Positions 41,366-49,880 of a stretch of 64,000 nucleotides of DNA are shown here, piece after piece (positions within the stretch are counted from its first letter, which is position 1; every line of letters begins with the position of its first letter). The translations under genes were made by a program, and so were the position numbers. A model generated the notes under the pieces. That model saw only the letters and a list, made by a program, of their open reading frames with translations, was not told the DNA's origin and searched no databases. The stretch comes from Treponema sp. (GTDB taxonomy: Bacteria; Spirochaetota; Spirochaetia; Treponematales; Treponemataceae): NCBI GenBank assembly GCA_017534445.1, contig JAFXWC010000033.1:1-64000 (forward strand). Direction: 5' to 3'.

Positions 41366-41394
41366 TTGACGGTCAGACGATAACTGTACATTAT
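41366..41394 (+). promoter_or_regulatory. candidate promoter of the motility operon
   Basis: TTGACG (41366-41371), 17 bases, CATTAT (41389-41394); TATATT at 41392-41397 is an alternative -10. flbD begins at 41403 with no ribosome site. This is a sigma70-like, not a sigma28-like, signal. Confidence 0.5.
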
Positions 41395-41402
41395 ATTAAG
41401 AT

Positions 41403-41600
41403 ATGATAGAAGTTACCCGTCTGAATGGCAAGAAATACTGGATTAACCCGCATCAAATAGAAAGCATGGAACAGAATCCTGACCTTACGCTTACGCTTCT
41501 TTCCGGAAAGAAGGTTGTTGTAAGCGACACTCCGGAAGAGGTGGTGAATAAGGTCGTCGAATACCGAAGGCGAATCGGCATCTGGAATCAGGAACTGTGA
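41403..41600 (+). CDS. flbD: flagellar protein FlbD
   Basis: A 65-residue protein with the FlbD pattern: MIEVTRLNGKKYWINPHQIE at the start and SGKKVVVSDTPEEVVNKVVEY in the middle. FlbD is a small protein linked to flagellar operons of spirochaetes and Firmicutes; it may assist hook or motor assembly. It is the first motility gene here, whereas in T. pallidum and Borrelia it follows flgE. No Shine-Dalgarno sequence precedes the ATG. Confidence 0.93.
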   Translation: MIEVTRLNGKKYWINPHQIESMEQNPDLTLTLLSGKKVVVSDTPEEVVNKVVEYRRRIGIWNQEL

Positions 41601-41646
41601 TTTGCAAAAACAAAGGGAATAGTTAAAGTCGGGAGGATTTTTTTAA

Positions 41647-42429
41647 ATGGATGTAGCTACAATTATTGGCCTTTTTGGCGGCGTGGCGATGGTAATTATC
41701 GGAGTTATTTCTGGTGGTGGACGTGCCGGGGATATTTGGAACCTAGCCTCCATCTTCGTTACTGTCGGTGGTTCTTATTGCGCCCTTTTCATTGCTTTCC
41801 CGTTGAATGAAGTCCTCGGCGTTTGGAAAATAATGAGCCGCTGTTTCAAGATTTTTGACTATGGCGAAAAGTCAACCGTTCAGAACATGGTCGCCCTTAG
41901 TGAAAAGGCCCGCCGTGAAGGTATCCTTGCCTTGGAAGAAGGACTTGACGACCTTGATGATAAATTCCTTCGCGAAGGCCTGCGCCTCATGGTAGACGGC
42001 CACGACGGAACCGCAATCCGCGCAATCATGGAAAACGAAATGTCCCAGTGCGAAAAGCGCCACATGGAATGGGCTGGTGTACTTATCCAGTGGGCTGGTT
42101 ATGCTCCAGGTTGGGGTATGTTGGGTACCGTTATCGGTTTGATTGGTATGTTGAACAACTTGGAAGACAAGTCAGCCCTTGGTCCTAACATGGCTGTTGC
42201 TTTGATTACAACACTCTATGGTTGTATGATTGCAAACTGGCTGTTCGGACCTTTGTCAAACAAGCTTCTTGCCCAGAATGCAAGGGAAATGAACGCAAAG
42301 GATATGGTTCTTGAGGGTGTTCTCTCAATCCAGACAGGAGACAACCCGCGCATCCTTGCAACAAAGCTCCTTACATATCTTGATCCTGTAACACGCAAAG
42401 CTATTTCTTCAGAAGTTCTTAAGGACTAA
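41647..42429 (+). CDS. motA: flagellar stator protein MotA
   Basis: A 260-residue inner-membrane protein with four membrane segments (about 3-22, 33-52, 145-170, 178-200) and a cytoplasmic loop of charged residues that contacts FliG. The two Pro residues around GWGMLGTVIGLIGML are present. MotA with MotB forms the ion channel that drives rotation. GGGAGG precedes the ATG. Confidence 0.96.
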   Translation: MDVATIIGLFGGVAMVIIGVISGGGRAGDIWNLASIFVTVGGSYCALFIAFPLNEVLGVWKIMSRCFKIFDYGEKSTVQNMVALSEKARREGILALEEGLDDLDDKFLREGLRLMVDGHDGTAIRAIMENEMSQCEKRHMEWAGVLIQWAGYAPGWGMLGTVIGLIGMLNNLEDKSALGPNMAVALITTLYGCMIANWLFGPLSNKLLAQNAREMNAKDMVLEGVLSIQTGDNPRILATKLLTYLDPVTRKAISSEVLKD

Positions 42430-42442
42430 GGAGGCTTAAGAA

Positions 42443-43213
42443 ATGGCTAGAAAAAAATCAGATCCTGGGAAGCCTTCTACCGCCTGGCAGGGTACTTATG
42501 GCGACATGATTACCCTTATGCTCTGCTTCTTCGTCATGCTTTATGACCCCAGCGATGCAGATGCGGTTATGATGGCAGCAATGCAGGCTTCCATTCAGAA
42601 TACACTTCAGGGCGGAGGACAGTCTTTGTCTGCCGGCCGGCTTTCTGACCTTGGAAATACGGTAAGCTCCCTTCCTTCAAACGAGAGGGGCTCATCCCTT
42701 GGTCCTGCAAAAAAGAAGGCCATCAGTATTTTTGAGCCGGACATTAAGTCCAACCGCATTACAATTACCAGTGACGAACGTGGTCTTGTAATTTCTCTGG
42801 CTTCTGATTCATTCTTTGAAAAAGGAAGTGCAGACTTAAATATGGAAACGACAAGGGAAACTCTCTTGCGCCTTTCACAGTTCTTTAACGAGATAAACGA
42901 AAAAGAAGCTCTGGAAAAGCGCAACCGTAAGGAGAACGAACCTTGGCGCTATAGAATAGAAGGCCATACGGATTCAGAAGACGTAGGCCCCAACGAAGAA
43001 GGAGTGCAGGAGTTCAAGACAAACTGGGAACTTTCTGCAGCCCGTGCAGCGAATGTATTGCATTACCTGGTTGATTTTGGAGCCAATGAGAAGTCATTCT
43101 CCATTGCCGGTTATGCGGATACCCGTCCAAAGTTCAAGGATGCGGAAATGCCGGAAGCGGCCGCTTATAACCGCCGTGTAGACATAATCATTCTTGATGA
43201 CGGGCATTTTTAA
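42443..43213 (+). CDS. motB: flagellar stator protein MotB
   Basis: A 256-residue protein with one membrane segment (about 18-37) holding ion-binding Asp21 in YGDMITLML, a plug/linker region, and an OmpA-like peptidoglycan-binding domain at about 110-250 ([31 protein letters not shown]). It anchors the stator to the cell wall. AGGAGG lies just before the ATG. Confidence 0.96.
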   Translation: MARKKSDPGKPSTAWQGTYGDMITLMLCFFVMLYDPSDADAVMMAAMQASIQNTLQGGGQSLSAGRLSDLGNTVSSLPSNERGSSLGPAKKKAISIFEPDIKSNRITITSDERGLVISLASDSFFEKGSADLNMETTRETLLRLSQFFNEINEKEALEKRNRKENEPWRYRIEGHTDSEDVGPNEEGVQEFKTNWELSAARAANVLHYLVDFGANEKSFSIAGYADTRPKFKDAEMPEAAAYNRRVDIIILDDGHF

Positions 43214-43285
43214 AAGATTACTGTTAAATTAAAAGAATAAAATACCGATAATAAAAAAGTAAGTATTTTATAATTGGAGGATTTT

Positions 43286-43846
43286 ATGGCAGACGAAGGC
43301 GCAGCAGACGACTTGGCAGGTGACATCGGTGGGGATGAAGTTCCGGCAAAAAAATCAGGCGGCCTTAAAGGCGCATTGCCTGTATTGCTAAAATATATTC
43401 TTATCGGAGTTGCAGCAGTTATTTTTATAGTAACGATTGTAATAATAACCAACCTTATAATGAACAGAGGCGGCAAGAGCCAGACTAAGGTTCCGGTTGG
43501 GGTAGAGTACACAACTCAGCGCGAGGTCCTTTCTTGGTACACAACCTTGGATCAGATCCGCACTCAGACTTGTGACGACATTAACCCGGCTAACGTTGTT
43601 GTTCAGGTAGTTCTTGGTTATAAGAAGGACGATAAGAATGCTTCTACAGAAATCACCGAGCGTCGTATCGAAATCGTAGACTTCCTAAGGCAGTTCTTCT
43701 CTTCAAAGTCAGAAGCAGAAATTGCCCCAGATAAGGAAGAAGCGTTAAAGAACGATATTCGCGATCAGATTAACGAAAACATTTTGTCTCGTTCAAAGAT
43801 TAGGGATGTGCGTTTTACAACAAAAGATGTTGTAAAGGCTCAGTAA
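43286..43846 (+). CDS. fliL: flagellar basal-body protein FliL
   Basis: A 186-residue protein: an acidic N-terminal stretch, one membrane segment at about 36-60, and a periplasmic FliL domain (about 75-186) with the end RDVRFTTKDVVKAQ. FliL surrounds stator units and raises torque. The start is ATG43286, seven bases after TTGGAGG; the frame also opens slightly earlier (43274), which lies within the ribosome site. Confidence 0.9.
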   Translation: MADEGAADDLAGDIGGDEVPAKKSGGLKGALPVLLKYILIGVAAVIFIVTIVIITNLIMNRGGKSQTKVPVGVEYTTQREVLSWYTTLDQIRTQTCDDINPANVVVQVVLGYKKDDKNASTEITERRIEIVDFLRQFFSSKSEAEIAPDKEEALKNDIRDQINENILSRSKIRDVRFTTKDVVKAQ

Positions 43847-43876
43847 TTCAAAAAATTGTGCAGGTGGGATTAGGCG

Positions 43877-44911
43877 ATGAATGAAGTTCTTTCACAGGAC
43901 GAAATAGACCAGCTTCTCCAGGCAATCAGTACGGGCGAAAGTGAAACTGATGACTTTAAGCCGGTGTCGGATACACGCCGTATTAAGATATACGACTTCC
44001 GCCGCCCGGACAAGTTCTCAAAGGAACAAATCCGTACTGTTTCCAATATGCACGAAACGTTTGCCCGTCTTACGACAACAAGCCTTTCGGCGCAGTTAAG
44101 AACGCTGGTTCATGTCCACGTAGCTTCCGTAGACCAGCTTACCTACGAGGAATTCATCCGTTCTATTCCAACACCAACAACCTTGGCTGTAATAAACATG
44201 GATCCTCTCAAGGGCAATGCTGTCTTGGAGATTGCTCCGGAAATCACGTTTATTATGATTGACCGCTTGTTCGGCGGTTCTGGTGATACAGGCGGTAAGG
44301 TAAACCGCGACCTTACGGATATTGAACAGTCCGTAATGGAAGGTATTATTGTCCGCATCCTTGCCAACATGCGTGAAGCTTGGACACAGGTAATTGACCT
44401 GCGCCCAAGGTTGCAGCAGATTGAGACAAACCCGCAGTTTGCCCAGATTGTTCCGCCAAGCGAAATGGTTATCCTCGTAACCCTTGAAATCAAGATAGGC
44501 GAGGAAGCCGGTATGATGAACATCTGTATTCCTTACATCACAATTGAACCGATTGTATCAAAGCTTTCTTCACAGTTCTGGTTCAGTTCAGTAAGACGTT
44601 CGTCTACTACACAGTATCTTGGCACCCTCAAGGAAAAGCTTGCGGATGTTGAGATGCAGCTTGTTGCGGAAGTTGCCAGCATGAACGTTCCGATTCGCGA
44701 CGTGCTGAACCTTCGCATGGGTGACGTTGTGCGGTTTAACAATACTAAAATCAATGACCCTCTTACACTTAGCGTGGGCAACAAGAAGAAGTTCTACTGC
44801 CAGGCGGGTACAATCGGCAAGAAAGTTGCTGTTCAGGTTATCAGCAAGATAAATGAATCGGATGAAGAAGATTTTGAAGAACTGTCCGCAGAAGGAGAAG
44901 AATCAATATGA
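43877..44911 (+). CDS. fliM: flagellar switch protein FliM
   Basis: A 344-residue C-ring protein. The N-terminal VLSQDEIDQLL is the CheY-P binding peptide; the middle CheC-like domain includes FGGSGDTGGK; the C-terminal SpoA domain (about 255-330) binds FliY/FliN. It is joined to fliY by a four-base overlap (ATGA). AGGTGGGA precedes the ATG. Confidence 0.96.
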   Translation: MNEVLSQDEIDQLLQAISTGESETDDFKPVSDTRRIKIYDFRRPDKFSKEQIRTVSNMHETFARLTTTSLSAQLRTLVHVHVASVDQLTYEEFIRSIPTPTTLAVINMDPLKGNAVLEIAPEITFIMIDRLFGGSGDTGGKVNRDLTDIEQSVMEGIIVRILANMREAWTQVIDLRPRLQQIETNPQFAQIVPPSEMVILVTLEIKIGEEAGMMNICIPYITIEPIVSKLSSQFWFSSVRRSSTTQYLGTLKEKLADVEMQLVAEVASMNVPIRDVLNLRMGDVVRFNNTKINDPLTLSVGNKKKFYCQAGTIGKKVAVQVISKINESDEEDFEELSAEGEESI

Positions 44912-45984
44912 GTGAAGGATCTATTTCACAGGCAGAAATTGACGCATTGTTGTCCGATGTTGACATGGGAGGCCTTGGCAACGGAGCTTCTCCTGCAGCC
45001 TCCAGCGGCTCCAAGTTTGACGTGGAGACCCTTAAGAAGTTTGCGGACGGCTTAAAAGATAAACTTGGTTCACAGTTGAACACTATGACCGGAGCAGAAG
45101 TATCTGTTGATTCTCCGGTAGTTGAGACTTTGAACAGAGACCAGTTGCTTGCAAAGATTCCGGAAGTGGTTGTAGCTGTAATGGCAGACTATTCAACCGC
45201 TTTGAGCGGCGACCACTTGTTCATCATGGATCCGGAATGTGCTAAGAAAATCGTAAGTCTTGTAAATAAAGAGGACGCTCCTGAGCTCGATGACATGGCT
45301 TTGTCTGTTATCAGCGAAGTAGTTGCCCAACACTCTGGTTCAGAGATTACAGACTTAAGCAAAGACGGTAAACTGCCGGGCCTTGCAACCAACTCACCTG
45401 AAGCTGTAAACCAGCCAAAGGCAATGGTTCGCATGCCACAGGATACTTTCGCTTTGTTTACTTATCCGCTCAACATTGACGGTACACCATATACCTTATG
45501 GGAAGCCGTCAGCGGTCCTGTTGCGGATGGTATGGTAAAAGCCTTGGGCGGCGGTGAGCCAGCTCCGGCTCCGCAGCAGGCAACTGGTGCGGCTCAACAA
45601 TTCAATCAGCAGCCCATGATGGGCATGGGGATGAGTATGGGCGGTATGTCTCAAGTAGCAAATACACCAAATGTACAGTCGCTGCAGTTCCCGAACTTGC
45701 AGCAGGTTGGCGGAACTCCTGAACAGGGTAATATTGGCCTGATTATGGATGTCTTTATGGAAATGACGGTAGAATTAGGCCGTACAAAGAAAACCATTAA
45801 AGACATTCTTGGAATGGGCGAAGGTACCATTATTGAATTGGATAAACTTGCCGGTGAACCGGTAGATATTTTAGTTAACCATAAACCTATAGCTAAGGGC
45901 GAAGTCGTAGTCATCGACGAAAACTTCGGTGTCCGCGTAACGGAAATTCTTCCTGCGCTCGAACACGTAACCGTACAGATGTAG
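44908..45984 (+). CDS. fliY: flagellar switch protein FliY (FliN-type, CheC-like domain)
   Basis: A 358-residue protein with an N-terminal EIDALLSD peptide, a CheC-like phosphatase domain (about 45-215, with two ExxN-like segments EISVISE... partly seen as ALSVISEVVAQHSGSEI), a Gln/Met-rich linker (about 215-265), and a C-terminal SpoA domain (about 280-355) as in FliN. The linker contains repeated MGMGM-like residues. FliY can both form the C-ring and dephosphorylate CheY-P. It replaces fliN in the operon. Confidence 0.92.
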   Translation: MSEGSISQAEIDALLSDVDMGGLGNGASPAASSGSKFDVETLKKFADGLKDKLGSQLNTMTGAEVSVDSPVVETLNRDQLLAKIPEVVVAVMADYSTALSGDHLFIMDPECAKKIVSLVNKEDAPELDDMALSVISEVVAQHSGSEITDLSKDGKLPGLATNSPEAVNQPKAMVRMPQDTFALFTYPLNIDGTPYTLWEAVSGPVADGMVKALGGGEPAPAPQQATGAAQQFNQQPMMGMGMSMGGMSQVANTPNVQSLQFPNLQQVGGTPEQGNIGLIMDVFMEMTVELGRTKKTIKDILGMGEGTIIELDKLAGEPVDILVNHKPIAKGEVVVIDENFGVRVTEILPALEHVTVQM

Positions 45985-46019
45985 GGAATGGATGCTCCCG
46001 GCTGGGGATAAGTCCGGGG

Positions 46020-46730
46020 GTGTCTTGTTCATGGGTGGGGGACACTACGATTAACTCAAAAAGACTGCTTGCAGTTTTTGCAATTTTTCTCTTGACTATG
46101 GTCATGTCTGTGAATGCTCAGGAAAGTGGTTCACAGACTGATTCTGTTTTAAATTCTGCATCTGAAGTTGAGCAGAAGGAAGATTCTCTTACAGCTCCTC
46201 TTACGACGGATGAGTCAAAGTTGTCCATAAACGATAGTGACGAGGCTGCTCTTCCGGTTTTGGACGGTGGTTCAAGCGGCAGCGGTTTGTGGGTCTTTGT
46301 AAGGATGATTCTTGTCCTTGGCCTTGTGCTTGGACTTATCTATCTGCTTTACCGCTTTCTTAGAAAGAATTCCTACATTGCCTCTGATGACGACAAATTC
46401 CTTAGGCGGGCTGCTTCCATTAGCCTTGGGCCTGGAAAGTCCGTGCAGATTGTTACCCTTATAGACAAGGCATATCTTGTTGGCGTTAGCGAAAATTCAA
46501 TCAACTTGATTTCGGAAATAGAGGATAAGGAGCTTATCAATGCGCTGAACCTTTATGCGGACAAGACTCAGGCTGCATCAAAGCCAAAGAATTTCAGCGA
46601 GATTCTTGACTTGTTCATGCCTGGCTCATCAAAAAAGGGTGGCGAGCAAAATGCCTTTGAAAACGAAAAATCAGAACATATATTGAATTCGCTAAAACAT
46701 AGAACCCGAACTTTAGGCGAGGGAGAATAA
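46020..46730 (+). CDS. fliO: flagellar biogenesis protein FliO
   Basis: A 236-residue product if started at GTG46020. A signal peptide ending near VNAQ (about residue 33), an acidic Ser/Asp-rich segment, one membrane segment at about 90-110 and a small cytoplasmic domain (ISLGPGKSVQIVTLIDKAYLVG) match FliO/FliZ. The protein chaperones FliP during export-gate assembly. The start is uncertain: GGTGGGGG lies eight bases before an ATT at 46050, which would give MNSKRLLAV, a better signal peptide; by analogy flhA has GGTGGGG before its ATG. The stop is followed two bases later by fliP. Confidence 0.85.
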   Translation: MSCSWVGDTTINSKRLLAVFAIFLLTMVMSVNAQESGSQTDSVLNSASEVEQKEDSLTAPLTTDESKLSINDSDEAALPVLDGGSSGSGLWVFVRMILVLGLVLGLIYLLYRFLRKNSYIASDDDKFLRRAASISLGPGKSVQIVTLIDKAYLVGVSENSINLISEIEDKELINALNLYADKTQAASKPKNFSEILDLFMPGSSKKGGEQNAFENEKSEHILNSLKHRTRTLGEGE

Positions 46731-46732
46731 TT

Positions 46733-47593
46733 ATGCAGAGAATGATTCATTTTTTTGCGGGAAAAAACATCAAGAGGATAATGGTAGCTTTGCTGCTGGC
46801 AGTTTTCTGCGCAATGGCTGCAACCGCCCAGTCTTCTTCTGAGCCGTCATCCTTCCCCGAAGGCTCCACACGTGGGAATACAAGCATGAGCGAGAGGATT
46901 ACGGGCCTTGACTTTCCCAACGTAACCTTCAGCGCGACAGCACCGCGTACTGGAAAAGAAGTTGCATTCAGCGTCCAGCTTTTGCTTCTGCTTTCCCTCC
47001 TTACGCTGGCACCGAGCCTTTTGATTCTTACAACATGCTTCCTGCGCTTTTCCATTGTGCTTGACTTTATAAAAAGGGCCCTTTCCCTGCAGCAGGTTCC
47101 ACCTACCGCAGTCCTTAACGGAATAGCTCTTTTTATGACGCTTTTTTGCATGTGGCCAACTTTCAAGAGTATGTATGACTCTGCCTTTAAGCCGCTCTCC
47201 AACAATGAAATCACTATAGAAGAGGCTTTTGACAAGGCCGAGGCTCCCGTTCGCATGTTCATGTACCGACAGCTGGATGGGGATCATTCCTATGTCCGCA
47301 CTTTTATGAGCATGGCCAAGTTGAACAAGCCAAAGAATTTCAGCGAGGTTCCTACATACATTCTGGTTCCTTCATATATTTTGCATGAGCTTACGGTTGC
47401 CTTCAAGATAGGCATTATGCTCTATATTCCCTTTATCGTAATAGATATGGTTGTGGCGAGCATCCTCATGAGCATGGGTATGATGATGCTTCCGCCTGTA
47501 CAGATTTCCATGCCGTTCAAGCTGATGCTTTTTGTGCTTGTTGACGGATGGGGACTTTTGACCCAGCAGTTGTTCCAGAGCGTTGTAGGCTAG
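46733..47593 (+). CDS. fliP: flagellar export gate protein FliP
   Basis: A 286-residue membrane protein with a signal-like N-terminus (about 10-33, AMAATAQ), four membrane segments and the FliP signatures LTLAPSLLILTTCFLRFSI and PFIVIDMVVASILMSMGM. Five FliP subunits with FliQ and FliR form the type III export pore. Confidence 0.96.
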   Translation: MQRMIHFFAGKNIKRIMVALLLAVFCAMAATAQSSSEPSSFPEGSTRGNTSMSERITGLDFPNVTFSATAPRTGKEVAFSVQLLLLLSLLTLAPSLLILTTCFLRFSIVLDFIKRALSLQQVPPTAVLNGIALFMTLFCMWPTFKSMYDSAFKPLSNNEITIEEAFDKAEAPVRMFMYRQLDGDHSYVRTFMSMAKLNKPKNFSEVPTYILVPSYILHELTVAFKIGIMLYIPFIVIDMVVASILMSMGMMMLPPVQISMPFKLMLFVLVDGWGLLTQQLFQSVVG

Positions 47594-47604
47594 GGGGGTA
47601 GTAT

Positions 47605-47868
47605 ATGAGTATGGAACAGGTTACGCTCCTTATGCAGGGCGGAATTTTACAGGTTCTTAAGCTTTGTGCCCCAGTTTTGGGGGCGGCTTTGATTATAGGT
47701 CTTGTCGTTGCAATTTTTCAGGCTACGACCTCTATTCAGGAACAGACGCTTACTTTTTTGCCTAAGCTTTTGGTCATGCTTATTGTGCTTGCCCTTTTGG
47801 GAGGCGCGATGTTTACCAGCATGAAAAATTATACGGTTGGCCTTTTCCAGATGATTGGCCGAATGTAG
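47605..47868 (+). CDS. fliQ: flagellar export gate protein FliQ
   Basis: An 87-residue protein with two membrane segments and the FliQ motif LVVAIFQATTSIQEQTLTFLPKLL. It packs around the FliP/FliR pore. GGGGGTAG precedes the ATG. Confidence 0.95.
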   Translation: MSMEQVTLLMQGGILQVLKLCAPVLGAALIIGLVVAIFQATTSIQEQTLTFLPKLLVMLIVLALLGGAMFTSMKNYTVGLFQMIGRM

Positions 47869-47890
47869 CTTTTTCTAACAGGAAGTAGAT

Positions 47891-48718
47891 GTGCCGAATA
47901 TAGAATTTATTGCGGCAAAAGCACCTGTCTTTCTTTTAGTGGCTGCCAGATGCTTTGCTTTGATTATGACTCTTCCTCTCTTGTCTTCAAAAGCGGTGTC
48001 GCGTGTAGCAAAAGTTGCGCTGGCTATGTACATGGCATATTTTATTTTCCCCCAGGTTTCGCTTGTTTCTGGAAAATTTGCTTCCTATTCATCTTATGTA
48101 ACCGCAGACGGTAAATTCACCTTGGAGTACATTCTGCTTGTTGGCGGAGAGGCTCTTATAGGGATGATAATCGGTTTCTATATTTCCCTTATCTTTGCGG
48201 CCTTTAGCACGGCGGGACAGTTCTTTGCCTTCCAGATGGGCTTCTCTGCAGCTGAGGCTTATGACTCTCTTAGCCAGGTTGAGAACCCTTTGATGGGACA
48301 GTTCTTTAACCTTCTGGCCATGCTGGTCTTTATGCAGAACAACTGGTTCCAGATGCTTTTTCTGGGTGCGCTTAAGACTAGCTTTCAGTCGCTTAACACT
48401 TTTTCCATCTTGAGCAGTTCTGACCACCTGATGACCTTTATGCTTTCAGGTCTTGTGCGGCTGTTTGCGGATGCGCTTGTTCTGGCTCTGCCGCTGATGG
48501 GAACGCTTTTCCTTATAAACGTGGCTATGGGCATACTTTCCAAGGCGGCTCCACAGATGAACCTGCTTTCCGAAGGCTTCCCGACACTCATGCTTACTTC
48601 TTTCTTTGTAATATGGACTCTTCTTCCTGAATTTTTCAATTTCTTTACCAACTCTTTTGTTGCAGGATTCAGGCAGATAGAACGCCTTTTCATAAGCCTT
48701 GGTGGAGGGGGAATTTAG
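47891..48718 (+). CDS. fliR: flagellar export gate protein FliR
   Basis: A 275-residue protein with six membrane segments. FQMGFSAAEAYDSLSQVENP and the late NVAMGILSKAAPQMNLLSEG are typical FliR. Start is GTG47891 with AGGAAGTAG upstream. Its stop codon TAG shares one base with the GTG start of flhB, as in many spirochaetes. Confidence 0.95.
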   Translation: MPNIEFIAAKAPVFLLVAARCFALIMTLPLLSSKAVSRVAKVALAMYMAYFIFPQVSLVSGKFASYSSYVTADGKFTLEYILLVGGEALIGMIIGFYISLIFAAFSTAGQFFAFQMGFSAAEAYDSLSQVENPLMGQFFNLLAMLVFMQNNWFQMLFLGALKTSFQSLNTFSILSSSDHLMTFMLSGLVRLFADALVLALPLMGTLFLINVAMGILSKAAPQMNLLSEGFPTLMLTSFFVIWTLLPEFFNFFTNSFVAGFRQIERLFISLGGGGI

Positions 48719-49818
48719 TGAGTCAGATAGATTTGCAGTGGTTTGCCGCAGAAGATGAGGGCAAAACCGAGGAACCTTCAGAATATAAACTCCGTAAAGC
48801 CAGGGAAGAGGGAGAAATTGCCAAAAGCCAGGAGCTTAACGGTTCTCTGGTATTTCTTTTCTCTGTCATTATGCTTATAGCCCTTGCCCCATGGATTGAA
48901 AGGAAATGCGAAGAAGTCCTTATTTATTTTTTTAGGAATGTTGCATCTCCAAAGGTTGACGATCAGAAATTTGCATATTTCTGCCTTAAGTATTTTCTTA
49001 TTATGCTGCTTCCCATTGCGCTGGTGGGGCTTATTGCTGGGGTTGTCTCCAATTTGATTCAGAACAAGGGCTTTTTGTTCACAACAAAGACAATAATGCC
49101 CAAGTTTGACAAAATACTTCCGCATTTTGGGCGTTACCTTAAGCGCTGTTTCTTTTCTGTTGAAGGCATCTTCAATATTTTCAAGTCTATTTTTAAGGTA
49201 GCGATAATAGTAATAATAGCGTTTTTTATAATCAGGCTGAATTTGCCTTCTATTTTTGACTATCTTAGGACTGGCGGTCCAAGGCTTGCTATGAAGAGTT
49301 TTGCACGCATGGCGGCGGTTTTGCTAGTGATATGTGCGGTGTTGCTGCTTGTTGTAGGTGTGCTTGACTACATCGTGCAGAGAAGGCAATTCCGCGAAAG
49401 AAAGAAGATGACCAAGCAAGAAGTCAAGGAAGAGTACAAGGAGATGGAGGGCGACCCAGAGGTTAAGAGCCATTTGGAGCAGGTTCAGCGGGCAATGCTA
49501 AGGCAGAACATACAGAAGGCCGTAAAAGAGGCGGATGTTGTCATTACCAACCCGACCCATTATGCTGTTGCCCTTGAGTGGAAGCGCGATACGGCTGAAC
49601 TTCCAGAGGTTACGGCAAAGGGAGAAGACCTTACCGCCCAAAACATGAAGAAGATAGCGCGGGACAACGGGGTTCCCATTGTGGAAAACAGGCCCTTGGC
49701 ACGCGGACTATATACAGACACCCAGGTTGGTGATATAATACCTGCAAACTATTTGAAGGCAATAGCCACTGTTTACGTACAAATTGGCTATCTTGACAAA
49801 AAATATGCAAAAGTTTGA
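48718..49818 (+). CDS. flhB: flagellar export specificity switch FlhB
   Basis: A 366-residue protein with four membrane segments (about 40-60, 88-112, 155-180, 200-222) and a cytoplasmic autocleavage domain: NPTH at 278-281, in VVITNPTHYAVAL. Cleavage between Asn and Pro switches export from hook to filament. Start is GTG48718, overlapping the fliR stop. Confidence 0.96.
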   Translation: MSQIDLQWFAAEDEGKTEEPSEYKLRKAREEGEIAKSQELNGSLVFLFSVIMLIALAPWIERKCEEVLIYFFRNVASPKVDDQKFAYFCLKYFLIMLLPIALVGLIAGVVSNLIQNKGFLFTTKTIMPKFDKILPHFGRYLKRCFFSVEGIFNIFKSIFKVAIIVIIAFFIIRLNLPSIFDYLRTGGPRLAMKSFARMAAVLLVICAVLLLVVGVLDYIVQRRQFRERKKMTKQEVKEEYKEMEGDPEVKSHLEQVQRAMLRQNIQKAVKEADVVITNPTHYAVALEWKRDTAELPEVTAKGEDLTAQNMKKIARDNGVPIVENRPLARGLYTDTQVGDIIPANYLKAIATVYVQIGYLDKKYAKV

Positions 49819-49828
49819 TTTTTTTGGA

Positions 49829-49857
49829 TTGAAAAATTATATAAAACACTTTATACT
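49829..49857 (+). promoter_or_regulatory. internal promoter before flhA
   Basis: TTGAAA (49829-49834), 17 bases, TATACT (49852-49857). The 62-base flhB-flhA gap is the longest among the export genes and very AT-rich, then GGTGGGG leads to the flhA ATG. Confidence 0.6.
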
Positions 49858-49880
49858 ATAAAAAAAGTGGGTGGGGACTC

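Noticed and set aside
41221-41406. 62-codon frame ending in an ATGA overlap with flbD
   Set aside because: The overlap is suggestive, but there is no proper ribosome site, no recognisable protein, and the candidate flbD promoter lies inside it. Kept out of the gene list.
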